A stretch of 22,815 nucleotides of DNA from NCBI GenBank assembly GCA_030606585.1, contig JAUWGD010000009.1:1-22815 (forward strand), given 5' to 3'. The notes under the pieces were generated by a model. It did no database searches and was not told the DNA's origin. It saw only the letters and a program-made list of their open reading frames with translations. Position numbers and translations under genes: made by a program. The stretch's first letter is position 1. Each line of letters opens with the position of its first letter. Shown in pieces: positions 1 through 7,419 of the stretch. The stretch is from Dehalococcoidales bacterium. Its GTDB lineage: Bacteria; Chloroflexota; Dehalococcoidia; Dehalococcoidales; RBG-16-60-22.

Positions 1-2
1 CC

Positions 3-211
3 GAGGGGGAGGATTTCTATAAAGTAAAATCCCCCTCTCCAATCAACCTATCTCCCGTCGCAGTTTTATGTTCCTGATTGGAGAGGGGGTCAGGGGGTGA
101 GGTAGAAACTGGATTCCAGCCTTCGCTGGAATGACAATACATACGGACACAGGGGTTCACCCAGAAGGGTTCTCCCTGAAGGGGTGAGGTAGATACAAAA
201 ATCCCCCTCTC
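3..211. repeat. Mosaic of short direct and inverted repeats, no gene
   Basis: No credible coding sequence lies here. A perfect 15-bp inverted repeat pairs 31-45 with 75-89 across a 29-nt loop. A second hairpin has 8-bp arms at 113-120 and 125-132 (ATTCCAGC / GCTGGAAT) with a CTTC loop. The 13-mer GGGGTGAGGTAGA occurs at 94-106 and again at 181-193, and AAAATCCCCCTCTC occurs near 27-39 and 199-211. The G-rich and C-rich blocks resemble the small intergenic repeat families scattered through many environmental bacterial genomes. Whether this is a degenerate mobile element cannot be told from one copy. Confidence 0.6.
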
Positions 212-240
212 TTGACGCCCCGCCACGGCTCTAGTATTAT
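212..240 (+). promoter_or_regulatory. Predicted sigma-70 promoter for aroF
   Basis: TTGACG at 212-217 and TATTAT at 235-240 are separated by 17 nt. Transcription would start near 247 and leave a leader of about 53 nt before the ATG at 300, with a Shine-Dalgarno-like AAAGGAG at 278-284. The -35 box directly abuts the last copy of the upstream repeat. Confidence 0.6.
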
Positions 241-299
241 CATTATGTAGATTGAAGCGGGGAGTCGTTTAACCCGTAAAGGAGCGAGCGTAAAAGACC

Positions 300-1316
300 A
301 TGATAGTTGAAATGAGGACGGGCGCCACCAAGCAAGAGGTCGATGACGTCGTACAGAAGGCGAAATCGCTGGAACTCGGCGTTCAGTTGAACCTGGGCAC
401 GGACAAAACGGTTGTAGCCCTGCTGGGTAGCAATACCGGCCAGATTCCCACCGATATCTTTGCCGTGCTGCCCGGCGTCGAGAGCGTCACCCGTATCATG
501 AAGCCCTACAAGCTCGCCTCCCGTGAGTTCCGGCATAAGGGCACTATCGTCGATTGCAGTGGGGTGAAAATCGGCGGAGAGCGCCTGGTCGTTATCGCCG
601 GTCCCTGCGCCGTGGAGAGTGAAAGCCAGCTTATGCAGGCCGCCGAAGCCGTCAAAAAAGCCGGGGCCAGCATCCTGCGAGGCGGCGCCTTCAAGCCGCG
701 CACGTCTCCCTTCAGCTTCCAGGGCATGCAGAAAGAAGGTCTGGAACTGCTGTCTAAAGCCAAAGAAAAGTTCGGGATGCCGGTGGTCACCGAGGTGGTC
801 GACCCTCACGATGTTGAACTGGTGGCCTCCCACGCGGACATGCTTCAAATCGGCTCGCGTAATATGCAGAACTATGCCCTGCTGACCAATGCCGGCAAGA
901 GTAAATGTCCCGTGGTACTGAAACGCGGTTTCTCCTGTACCATCAGCGAGTGGCTTACCGCCGCCGACTATCTTCTGGCCGACGGTAAGAACCAGGTCGT
1001 CCTCTGCGAGCGCGGCATCAGGACGTTCGAGGACAGCATCCGCTTCTCCCTGGATATCTCCGCCATACCGGTGCTGAAAAAGAACAGCCACCTGCCGGTA
1101 ATCGTCGACCCCAGCCATGCTGCCGGGCACTTCTCACTGGTTCCGGCCATCGCCAGGGCAGCCGTGGCCGCCGGCGCCGACGGGCTTCTCATTGAAGTCC
1201 ACCCCAATCCCGAAGAAGCCCTCGTCGATGGCCTGCAGTCGCTTTCGCTTACCAATTTCACCCGTCTCATGGAAGAACTGCAGACCATTGCCAAATCCGT
1301 GGGCAGGTATATCTGA
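300..1316 (+). CDS. aroF: 3-deoxy-7-phosphoheptulonate (DAHP) synthase
   Basis: This enzyme condenses phosphoenolpyruvate with erythrose 4-phosphate, the first step of the shikimate pathway in the cytosol. The 338-residue protein has the type I-beta layout: an N-terminal ferredoxin-like regulatory domain (about 1-70), then a TIM barrel. GPCAVES begins at residue 101, KPRTSPFSFQG at 132 and KRGFSCT at 209. Expected metal ligands are Cys103, His273 (DPSHAAGH), Glu299 and Asp310. Many relatives read KRGMSAT where this one has KRGFSCT, a small variation. The N-terminal domain suggests feedback control by an aromatic end product, but the effector cannot be read from sequence. The downstream hydrolase starts 45 nt after the stop, so co-transcription is possible. 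The pabBAC genes at 7420-10322 use the chorismate it helps make. Confidence 0.95.
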   Translation: MIVEMRTGATKQEVDDVVQKAKSLELGVQLNLGTDKTVVALLGSNTGQIPTDIFAVLPGVESVTRIMKPYKLASREFRHKGTIVDCSGVKIGGERLVVIAGPCAVESESQLMQAAEAVKKAGASILRGGAFKPRTSPFSFQGMQKEGLELLSKAKEKFGMPVVTEVVDPHDVELVASHADMLQIGSRNMQNYALLTNAGKSKCPVVLKRGFSCTISEWLTAADYLLADGKNQVVLCERGIRTFEDSIRFSLDISAIPVLKKNSHLPVIVDPSHAAGHFSLVPAIARAAVAAGADGLLIEVHPNPEEALVDGLQSLSLTNFTRLMEELQTIAKSVGRYI

Positions 1317-1361
1317 TTTGAATATACTGCTAACCGACTTGTCCTACTGATTGGATGGCAC

Positions 1362-2132
1362 GTGTATAGGGATTTCATTGTTCTACAGGTTGATGGCATT
1401 TCCATCGTCGGGCAAATCCTTCTACCCGACGACAAAGGCCGATATCCGCTGGTCTGCCTCTGTCACGGCGCGCCGTCCGGCAGTCCCCCGGAACCGGGTG
1501 ACGGCGGTTATCCGGCGCTGGCGGAGCAATTTTGCCGGGAAGGATTCGCCGCCTGCTTCTTCAATTTCAGGGGCGCGGGAGATAGCAGCGGCAATCTGGA
1601 CTTCCTGGGCTGGACACGCGACCTTCAGGCCGTCGTCGAACACCTGTATCACCTGGAATATGTAGAAAAGTCCCGATTTTACCTGGTTGGTTTCAGCGCC
1701 GGGGCGGCTACGTCTATCTACGTAGCTTCTAAAGACGAACGGATTTCCGGGGTGGCGGCCTGCGCCTGCCCGGCCCATTTCGGACTTTTCACCGAGTCCG
1801 GTTCGCCGCAGTCCATCATCGACCGTTACCGCGACATCGGCGCCATCAGGGACGACGACTTTCCGCCCTCCCTCAACGGATGGTTTGATAATCTGGAGCA
1901 GGTTACTCCCCTCAAGTATGTGGACGGAATATCTCCCCGGCCTCTACTGCTGGTTCACGGCAGCGATGATGAGACAGTGCCCGTTGACCATGCCCATAGT
2001 CTGTACGAAAAAGCCGGGAATCCCAGGAAACTGATAGTCGTCGACGGGGCCGGTCACAGGCTGCGCCGCGAGGACAGGGTGATTAACGCTGTCCTGGACT
2101 GGTTAAAATCCCCCGGGGCCGACTCATCGTAA
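1362..2132 (+). CDS. Alpha/beta hydrolase of unknown substrate
   Basis: A 256-residue cytosolic serine hydrolase of the dienelactone hydrolase / prolyl oligopeptidase-like group. The nucleophile is Ser112 in GFSAG. The acid is probably Asp203 in HGSDDETVP and the base His232 in GAGHR, so the triad is complete and in the usual order. The oxyanion region is CLCHGAPSG (32-40), and NFRGAGDSSG (68-77) is the usual strand-turn motif. There is no signal peptide or membrane segment. The start is GTG at 1362 with only a weak ribosome binding site, and no in-frame ATG lies nearby. It probably rides on the aroF transcript. The family covers esterases, thioesterases and peptidases, and nothing here picks the substrate. 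Confidence 0.85.
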   Translation: MYRDFIVLQVDGISIVGQILLPDDKGRYPLVCLCHGAPSGSPPEPGDGGYPALAEQFCREGFAACFFNFRGAGDSSGNLDFLGWTRDLQAVVEHLYHLEYVEKSRFYLVGFSAGAATSIYVASKDERISGVAACACPAHFGLFTESGSPQSIIDRYRDIGAIRDDDFPPSLNGWFDNLEQVTPLKYVDGISPRPLLLVHGSDDETVPVDHAHSLYEKAGNPRKLIVVDGAGHRLRREDRVINAVLDWLKSPGADSS

Positions 2133-2133
2133 A

Positions 2134-2163
2134 TTGACCGGAAAGCTGTAAATGAATTATAAT
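2134..2163 (+). promoter_or_regulatory. Near-consensus sigma-70 promoter for purF
   Basis: TTGACC at 2134-2139 and a perfect TATAAT at 2158-2163 are separated by 18 nt. The start site would be near 2170, giving a leader of about 38 nt. AAAGGCGGG at 2193-2201 serves as ribosome binding site for the TTG codon at 2208. Confidence 0.75.
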
Positions 2164-2207
2164 AGTAATGGAAAGTAAGTCAAGACGAACTTAAAGGCGG
2201 GTAAATC

Positions 2208-3635
2208 TTGCGCGAGTCTTGCGGAGTTTTTGGTGTTTACTCCCCGGATGAGGATGTAGCCCGTCTTACCTTTTTTGCACTCTATGCCCTCCAGCACCGC
2301 GGCCAGGAAAGCTCCGGTATCGCCACGGCCGACGCCAAGAAAATCAGGATTTTTACCGGTATGGGACGCGTGTCCTATATATTCGATGAAGACTCGCTGA
2401 GTCAGCTCACCGGCCATATCGCTATCGGGCATAACCGCTATTCCACCGCAGGTTCCAGCCGGGCGGCCAATGCTCAGCCAATCGTCGTCAGCAGCGATAA
2501 TAGTACCATCGCTATCGCCCACAACGGCAATATTATTAACGCCACCCACCTCTATGAAGAGCTTACGGGGCAGGGATATAAGTTCCACGGCACCACGGAT
2601 ACCGAGGTTATCGCCAACCTTATCCTTTCCTCTTCAGGTAAAAGCTGGGTAGAGAAGATACAGTATGCCATGCACCGACTTCAGGGCGCGTATTCTCTGG
2701 TTATATTAACGCCGCGTGAACTGTACGCCGTCCGTGACCCGTTCGGCGTGCGGCCTCTGTGCCTGGGTACTGTCGATAGTGGTTGGGTAATAGCCTCCGA
2801 GACCTGCGCCCTCGACCATATCGGTGCTGATTTTGTCAAGGAAATCGGGCCCGGTGAAGTAGTTAAAATAAGCGAAAACGGCATGGAAAGCTATCCGGGG
2901 GAATCACACAGAAAAGGGGCGTGTATTTTTGAATGTATTTACTTTGCCCGTCCCGATAGTGTGATTGACGGACGATTACTTTATCCGCAGCGGCAGGCTA
3001 TGGGAGCAGGGCTGGCCCGGGAGTATCCGGTCGATGCCGATATCGTTATGGGCGTACCCGATTCGGCCACGGCGGCGGGGACGGGTTTTGCGCATGAGTC
3101 CGGCATTCCCGTCGTCGAGGGATTGATTAAAAACAGGTACGTCGGGCGTACCTTTATCGAGCCGGACCAGCGTATCAGAGACCTCGGTGTCAAGCTGAAG
3201 TTCAACCCTCTGCCCCAGGTGCTGGACGGAGAGCGTCTGGTGGTCGTCGACGACAGTATCGTACGCGGTACGACGACCCCCAGCGTGGTGAAGATTTTAC
3301 GGAAGGCGGGCGCTAAAGAGGTTCACATGCGCATCTGTGCCCCGCCGATTAAATATCCGTGCTTCTTCGGCGTGGATATGGCCACACGCCGGGAGCTTAT
3401 CGCGTCCCAGAAGAGCGTACCGGAAATTTGCGAATTCATCGGTGCCGATTCGCTGGGCTACCTGAGCATCGAGGGGCTGATTAAAGCTGTGGGCCTGCCT
3501 AGGGAAAATTTCTGCCTGGCCTGTTTTACCGGTGATTACCCCATACCGGTACAGCTTGAGATGGACAAGCTGGCGCTGGAGAACATGACTAACAGCCAGC
3601 AAGATGCCGTCTGTGACGGCACCGACGGTAGGTAG
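2208..3635 (+). CDS. purF: Amidophosphoribosyltransferase
   Basis: PurF transfers the glutamine amide nitrogen to PRPP to make phosphoribosylamine, the committed step of purine synthesis. The 475-residue protein has an N-terminal Ntn glutaminase domain and a C-terminal phosphoribosyltransferase domain. The nucleophile is Cys5 (CGVFGVY), so a propeptide of only four residues would be removed. Other glutaminase motifs are GHNRYST (74-80) and AHNGNI (104-109). The PRPP loop is VVVDDSIVRGTT (345-356). Cys239, Cys385, Cys436 and Cys439 fit the Bacillus-type iron-sulfur ligands, implying the oxygen-sensitive 4Fe-4S form. The start is TTG, chosen because it sits 6 nt after AAAGGCGGG and directly before the nucleophile. 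It has its own promoter and no pur neighbours here. Confidence 0.96.
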   Translation: MRESCGVFGVYSPDEDVARLTFFALYALQHRGQESSGIATADAKKIRIFTGMGRVSYIFDEDSLSQLTGHIAIGHNRYSTAGSSRAANAQPIVVSSDNSTIAIAHNGNIINATHLYEELTGQGYKFHGTTDTEVIANLILSSSGKSWVEKIQYAMHRLQGAYSLVILTPRELYAVRDPFGVRPLCLGTVDSGWVIASETCALDHIGADFVKEIGPGEVVKISENGMESYPGESHRKGACIFECIYFARPDSVIDGRLLYPQRQAMGAGLAREYPVDADIVMGVPDSATAAGTGFAHESGIPVVEGLIKNRYVGRTFIEPDQRIRDLGVKLKFNPLPQVLDGERLVVVDDSIVRGTTTPSVVKILRKAGAKEVHMRICAPPIKYPCFFGVDMATRRELIASQKSVPEICEFIGADSLGYLSIEGLIKAVGLPRENFCLACFTGDYPIPVQLEMDKLALENMTNSQQDAVCDGTDGR

Positions 3636-3726
3636 CTTACAGGGCAGGGCATTCTCGAATAGTCATCGGTTAATTCTATTTTCCCGGTATTTCTTCAAAT
3701 TCATTAAATATTCTTCGTTCAGGTTA

Positions 3727-3755
3727 TTGACAGGGGGGACCTTTTATTATATAGT
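3727..3755 (+). promoter_or_regulatory. Consensus promoter of lexA
   Basis: TTGACA at 3727-3732 and TATAGT at 3750-3755 are separated by 17 nt. Transcription should start at about 3761-3763, inside the LexA operator. The 170-nt gap after purF holds no gene and no clear terminator. Confidence 0.7.
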
Positions 3756-3761
3756 GATTGT

Positions 3762-3775
3762 AGAACAGGTGTTCG
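3762..3775 (+). promoter_or_regulatory. Predicted LexA operator (SOS box)
   Basis: AGAACAGGTGTTCG contains the inverted halves GAAC and GTTC around AGGT. This is the Bacillus-type pattern CGAAC-N4-GTTCG with one end base changed. It covers the predicted lexA start site and lies 30 nt before the start codon, where an autoregulatory operator would be placed. Confidence 0.75.
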
Positions 3776-3805
3776 TTATGCTTAACGCCGGTTTCAGGGG
3801 TCAGC

Positions 3806-4447
3806 ATGAGAAAGATGTCTGATAAACAAAGGCGTATGATTACCTTTATCGAGCGTTTTCTCTCCGATAAGGGTTATCCGCCATCCATCCGGGATATCCA
3901 GGCAGGGTGTGCTATCAGTTCAACTTCGGTGGTGGACTATAATCTGAACATACTGGAGAGCCGGGGGCACATCCGCCGCCATGCCGATGTTTCACGCGGC
4001 ATCACGTTGCTCACGCGCACGCAAACCTCCGATTCACTCGTTCCGGTACCCGTTATCGGGATGATAGCCGCTGGCGAACCGATTCCGGTGCCGACTCCCG
4101 ATACCTGGGACGTTGCCGCGGTCTCGGAGACCATGGAGGTGCCGCGGGAGCTTACCCGCGGTCGCGAGGATGTCTACGCGCTGAAGGTTAAGGGCATGTC
4201 CATGGTGGATGCCCTGATTAATGACGGCGATATCGTTCTGATGCAGCACGTCAGCGCCGTGGATAACGGCGAAATGGCCGCCGTATGGCTCAAGGGCGAA
4301 AAAGAGGCTACCCTGAAGAAGGTCTATATAGAACCCAAACGCATCCGGCTACAGCCGGCCAACGAACAGATGAAGCCTCTCTATGCCGACCCGGATGATG
4401 TCGAGATTCAGGGCAGGGTTATAGCCGTCGTCAGACAGGTAGCCTGA
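3806..4447 (+). CDS. lexA: LexA repressor, SOS regulator and self-cleaving peptidase
   Basis: LexA represses DNA-damage genes and cleaves itself when RecA is active. The 213-residue protein has an N-terminal winged helix-turn-helix (about 4-70; YPPSIRDIQAGCAISSTSVV is the recognition region) and a C-terminal S24 peptidase domain. The cleavage site is Ala89-Gly90 in GMIAAGEP. The catalytic dyad is Ser132 (GMSMVDA, where most relatives have GDSM) and Lys171 (ATLKK). ATG at 3806 lies 5 nt after AGGGG; Met4 at 3815 is an alternative. An SOS box on its own start site predicts autoregulation. It converges on ilvE with a 3-nt gap and no terminator between them. Confidence 0.95.
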   Translation: MRKMSDKQRRMITFIERFLSDKGYPPSIRDIQAGCAISSTSVVDYNLNILESRGHIRRHADVSRGITLLTRTQTSDSLVPVPVIGMIAAGEPIPVPTPDTWDVAAVSETMEVPRELTRGREDVYALKVKGMSMVDALINDGDIVLMQHVSAVDNGEMAAVWLKGEKEATLKKVYIEPKRIRLQPANEQMKPLYADPDDVEIQGRVIAVVRQVA

Positions 4448-4450
4448 CGA

Positions 4451-5368
4451 CTATTTCTTATATACCGGGGTGCACCAGTGCATATACTTGGGATGGTCGC
4501 CCCTGATTACCCTGGTATAGATTTCCTGTAGCTTAGCGGTAATCTCGCCGATTTCCCCGTCGCCTATCTTGCGGCGGTCTATTTCAGACACCGGCGTCAC
4601 GTGGGCGGCCGTGCCGGTAAGGAAACACTCGTCGGCCACGTATAGTTCACTGCGGTCGATTGCCCGGTGAATCGTTTCCATTCCAAGCTCTTTTTCCGCC
4701 AGTTCGATTACCGTGTTGCGGGTAATGCCCATGAGGATATTATTGTAGGTGGCCGGCGTGACCAGCTTACCGTCCATCACCAGGAAGATATTTTCGCCGC
4801 TCCCCTCGGACACGTGCCCGTCCGGCGCCAGCATGATAGCTTCGTCGTAGCCGTTGCCGACGGCTTCCGTTTTGGCCAGGGCGTTATTGATATAGATACC
4901 GGCGGCTTTAATCTGGGGAGGAATCACGTTATCCTCCGGGCGGTGCCAGGAAGAAACGCCGCACTTTGCCTTGTCCACATCCAGGTAAGGTCCCCAGGGG
5001 ATGACGAACACGAAGAAGTCGTCCTCCAGGTCGTGCAGACGCACGCCCAGAGCCTGTGAGCTTTTATAAGCCACCGGCCTGATATAGACATCTTCCTCGA
5101 AGCCGCACTTCGCCACCAGTTCTATGGTTATCCGGCATAATTCATCGATGGAATGGGGCAGGGTAATGTTCAACACCTTGCACCCTCTTTCCAGTCGCTC
5201 GTAATGCTCTTTCAGACGGAAGATATACGCCTGTTTCTGCTTATCGTTCCAGTTGCCGCGGATACCTTCGAAGATAGCGGAACCGTAGTGAAAAGCATTG
5301 GTCATTATCCCGATTTTAGCTTCTTCCAGAGGGATGAACTTCTTCTGAAAATAAGCGTAAGACGGCAT
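4451..5368 (-). CDS. ilvE: Branched-chain amino acid aminotransferase
   Basis: A fold-type IV PLP enzyme that moves the amino group between glutamate and the keto acids of valine, leucine and isoleucine. The 305-residue protein has the family marks: FHYGSAIFEGIRG (26-38), the PLP lysine Lys154 in IKAAG, EGSGENIF for the cofactor phosphate, and TGTAAHVTP near the C terminus. The start is placed at 5368 because AAAGGAGACC precedes that ATG by about 8 nt. An upstream in-frame ATG at 5398 would overlap the predicted -10 box and has no ribosome binding site. It is single-copy here and not next to other ilv genes. PabC at 9441-10322 is a second fold-type IV enzyme but has a different active-site signature. 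Confidence 0.93.
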   Translation of the reverse strand: MPSYAYFQKKFIPLEEAKIGIMTNAFHYGSAIFEGIRGNWNDKQKQAYIFRLKEHYERLERGCKVLNITLPHSIDELCRITIELVAKCGFEEDVYIRPVAYKSSQALGVRLHDLEDDFFVFVIPWGPYLDVDKAKCGVSSWHRPEDNVIPPQIKAAGIYINNALAKTEAVGNGYDEAIMLAPDGHVSEGSGENIFLVMDGKLVTPATYNNILMGITRNTVIELAEKELGMETIHRAIDRSELYVADECFLTGTAAHVTPVSEIDRRKIGDGEIGEITAKLQEIYTRVIRGDHPKYMHWCTPVYKK

Positions 5369-5396
5369 ATTGCGGTCTCCTTTCCCGTTACCGTTC

Positions 5397-5426
5397 ATTA
5401 TAGCTTTTGCAGCGGTAGAAAAACAA
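5397..5426 (-). promoter_or_regulatory. Predicted ilvE promoter
   Basis: On the minus strand TTGTTT (5426-5421) and a perfect TATAAT (5402-5397) are separated by 18 nt. The start site would be near 5390, leaving a leader of about 22 nt that contains the strong ribosome binding site. This supports the internal start codon at 5368. Confidence 0.55.
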
Positions 5427-5456
5427 GTGCGTGGTTATCAGGGGACGATTAGGGCG

Positions 5457-5465
5457 TGGTATAAT
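5457..5465 (+). promoter_or_regulatory. Extended -10 promoter of the DedA-like gene
   Basis: TGG-TATAAT at 5457-5465 is an extended -10 element with no clear -35 box. The start codon at 5476 is only 10 nt beyond it, so the transcript would have a leader of about 0-4 nt. Confidence 0.5.
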
Positions 5466-5475
5466 ACCTCAGCAT

Positions 5476-6078
5476 ATGGACGAAGTTAATGGTGACAAAC
5501 CGAATCATTCCGGGACGCTAGTCTGGCTCAGGAAGAGAATCATTCCCCTGGCCGGCCTGCTTCTGGTTCTGGCAATCATGGCGGGCATATTGTATGTCAA
5601 TATAACGTGCCCCGAAAGAATTGAAGAACTGGAGAGATACGGTTACGCGGGTGCCTTTATTATCAGCATAATATTTAACGCTACTCTCATTTTACCGGCG
5701 GGCAATATGCTGGTTCAGATGACGCTCGGGACTGCTGCCGCACTTTCGCCTGTCCTGGTGGGGGTGGCCGGTGGTGTTGGGGCAACGATTGGTGAAACAA
5801 CCGGGTATATAGCCGGCCGTAGCGGGCGCGGATTGATAAAGAGGAGTAAGATGTACGGTCGGGTTGAGGGCTGGATAAAAAAGTGGGGAGTATTAACCAT
5901 ATTCGTGTTCTCGATTGTGCCTTTTGTATTCGACCTGGTTGGTATTGGCGCAGGCGCGCTCCGGGTTCCCTTCTGGAAGTTCTTTCTTGCCTGTATGGCG
6001 GGCAGAATCTTATTATATGTGTCTATGGTATGGCTGGCTTCACTGGGATATAGAGTGATAGTACCCTGGTTCAGCTAG
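5476..6078 (+). CDS. VTT/DedA-like (SNARE-associated) membrane protein
   Basis: A 200-residue integral membrane protein. A hydrophobic helix lies at about 21-41. It is followed by the VTT-type core with a glycine-rich re-entrant stretch (about 80-110, including GVGATIGETTGYIAGRSGRG) and C-terminal helices. Bacterial DedA relatives are linked to membrane lipid handling and proton-motive-force homeostasis. The exact role here is not known. The ATG at 5476 is preferred over an upstream frame opening at 5431, which would put the start before the -10 box. No Shine-Dalgarno sequence is seen, consistent with leaderless initiation. Its stop codon overlaps that of the convergent MFS gene within the palindrome CTAG at 6075-6078. 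Confidence 0.75.
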   Translation: MDEVNGDKPNHSGTLVWLRKRIIPLAGLLLVLAIMAGILYVNITCPERIEELERYGYAGAFIISIIFNATLILPAGNMLVQMTLGTAAALSPVLVGVAGGVGATIGETTGYIAGRSGRGLIKRSKMYGRVEGWIKKWGVLTIFVFSIVPFVFDLVGIGAGALRVPFWKFFLACMAGRILLYVSMVWLASLGYRVIVPWFS

Positions 6079-7334
6079 TTCCGCCGTTTTATTTTAAGAA
6101 CCAGTGCCGCACCGGCGATGAAGTAAACCAGGCAGACCATCAGCATAAAGTTATAGCCGAGTCCGGCACTCTGGCCGTTGAAAAAGTCAATGGCCGGGCC
6201 GATGACGCGAGCCAGGGCGGCACCGCCGGCGGTGGCCATGTTGGCGATACCCAGGTACCGGGCTTCTTCCCCTTCGACCACAAGGTCGGTAGCCAGCGCC
6301 CAGTTAGTGCTGTTAAAGGCTCCTATAGCCACGCCGATGATGGCGGCGGCCCATAATATCGTGCTGTATTCCTGCGATACCGCGATGATGGCAATCCCCA
6401 GGGCGCCCAGTATTCCCGACGCGATGGTGATGGGCTTGCGGCCTATCCTGTCGGAGATATAGCCGGCCGGCCAGACAACGATTATCATACCCACCACGGC
6501 GAATATGGAGAAACGGGCGGTCGCCTCGGCGGGATTGGTTACGCCGATGACATCCCTGAGGAAGTACAGGGCGAACTGCTGGATGGTGGTGAAAGCCATG
6601 TAAACCAGCAGTCGGGAAGCCAGAAACCATACGATATCACGATCTGCCAGCACTTCCCTGGCGGTCCGGTACAGTGCCGCGAATAGCGAAGTGCGGCGAT
6701 TACCGCCGGTTACCTGCGGTTCTTTAACCATTACCACCGTGGTGATTATGGTTCCTATCAGCACTACGGCCAGTATTCCCAGCACCAGCCATAACCAGTG
6801 ACTGCCTTCTCCGGCGTAATATCTGTCCATGAAGAGGCTGGCGAGATATACCAGAATTACCCCGCCCACAATCTCGAGTAAAGCCTTGACCCCTGAAGCC
6901 ACTCCACGCTTGCCTGCCGGTACGAGGTCGGGAATGAAGGCCTGGAAGGGCCCCTGCGCCGTGTTAGCGGACAACTGCAGCAGGCAGTAAACGACAAATA
7001 TGGCGGCGAAACCGCCGGCGAGTCCGATGCCGGGAATAATCAGCAGAGCGATAATTCCGCCGATTAATATATAGGGTCGGCGCCGGCCCCACCTGGAGCT
7101 GGAACGGTCGCTGATAGCTCCGGCTATCGGCTGGGTAAGCATCGCCAGAAACAGACCGCAGAGGGTCAGCAGCCCAAGATAGGTATTTTTCCGCGCTTCG
7201 GGAACGAAGTCCAGCAGCCGCAGCGGCAGGATAATAGTATGCAGGCTCTGCCACAGGGCGGACAGGGCAAAACCGAAGATAGTTATCTTGATGTAATCCC
7301 GGCGGCGAAAATATGTGGTATTTTCGTTTGGCAT
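6075..7334 (-). CDS. MFS transporter, GPH/sugar-cation symporter-like
   Basis: A 419-residue inner-membrane protein with about 12 hydrophobic helices in two halves. The loop after helix 2 reads GAISDRSSSRWGRRRPYILIGG (about 73-94), typical of MFS and close to the SDRTRSRWGRRRP form of glycoside-pentoside-hexuronide and sucrose symporters. The matching loop in the second half is GYISDRIGRKP. A sugar or related solute is the likely cargo, but the substrate and direction are inferred only. It is monocistronic, divergent from pabB, and overlaps the stop codon of the DedA-like gene by 4 nt. The ribosome binding site is very weak and the leader is short. Confidence 0.82.
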   Translation of the reverse strand: MPNENTTYFRRRDYIKITIFGFALSALWQSLHTIILPLRLLDFVPEARKNTYLGLLTLCGLFLAMLTQPIAGAISDRSSSRWGRRRPYILIGGIIALLIIPGIGLAGGFAAIFVVYCLLQLSANTAQGPFQAFIPDLVPAGKRGVASGVKALLEIVGGVILVYLASLFMDRYYAGEGSHWLWLVLGILAVVLIGTIITTVVMVKEPQVTGGNRRTSLFAALYRTAREVLADRDIVWFLASRLLVYMAFTTIQQFALYFLRDVIGVTNPAEATARFSIFAVVGMIIVVWPAGYISDRIGRKPITIASGILGALGIAIIAVSQEYSTILWAAAIIGVAIGAFNSTNWALATDLVVEGEEARYLGIANMATAGGAALARVIGPAIDFFNGQSAGLGYNFMLMVCLVYFIAGAALVLKIKRRN

Positions 7335-7348
7335 GTTACCGTTTTTAA

Positions 7349-7377
7349 AGCATAGCAGAGTGATGTAGAGGAGGCAA
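7349..7377 (-). promoter_or_regulatory. Predicted promoter of the MFS gene at 6075-7334
   Basis: On the minus strand TTGCCT (7377-7372) and TATGCT (7354-7349) are separated by 17 nt. The start site near 7342 leaves about 8 nt before the ATG at 7334, too little for a normal ribosome binding site. Confidence 0.5.
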
Positions 7378-7402
7378 CTTTATAAAGTCGCTATATATTG
7401 TA

Positions 7403-7408
7403 TATAAT
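7403..7408 (+). promoter_or_regulatory. -10 box of the pabBAC operon
   Basis: TATAAT at 7403-7408 lies 11 nt before the pabB ATG at 7420, so the message would start at about 7415 and be nearly leaderless. The -35 region (around 7379-7384, TTTATA) is poor. No Shine-Dalgarno sequence fits between the -10 box and the start. Confidence 0.5.
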
Positions 7409-7419
7409 CATAATTAGCT

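Noticed and set aside
243..1130. Long minus-strand open frame of 295 codons
   Set aside because: It is the antisense of aroF, which has all family motifs. The antisense product shows no recognisable motif or ribosome binding site.
3778..3822. Short upstream frame overlapping the lexA start
   Set aside because: It starts within a few bases of the LexA box, has no ribosome binding site and is only 14 codons long. Probably chance.
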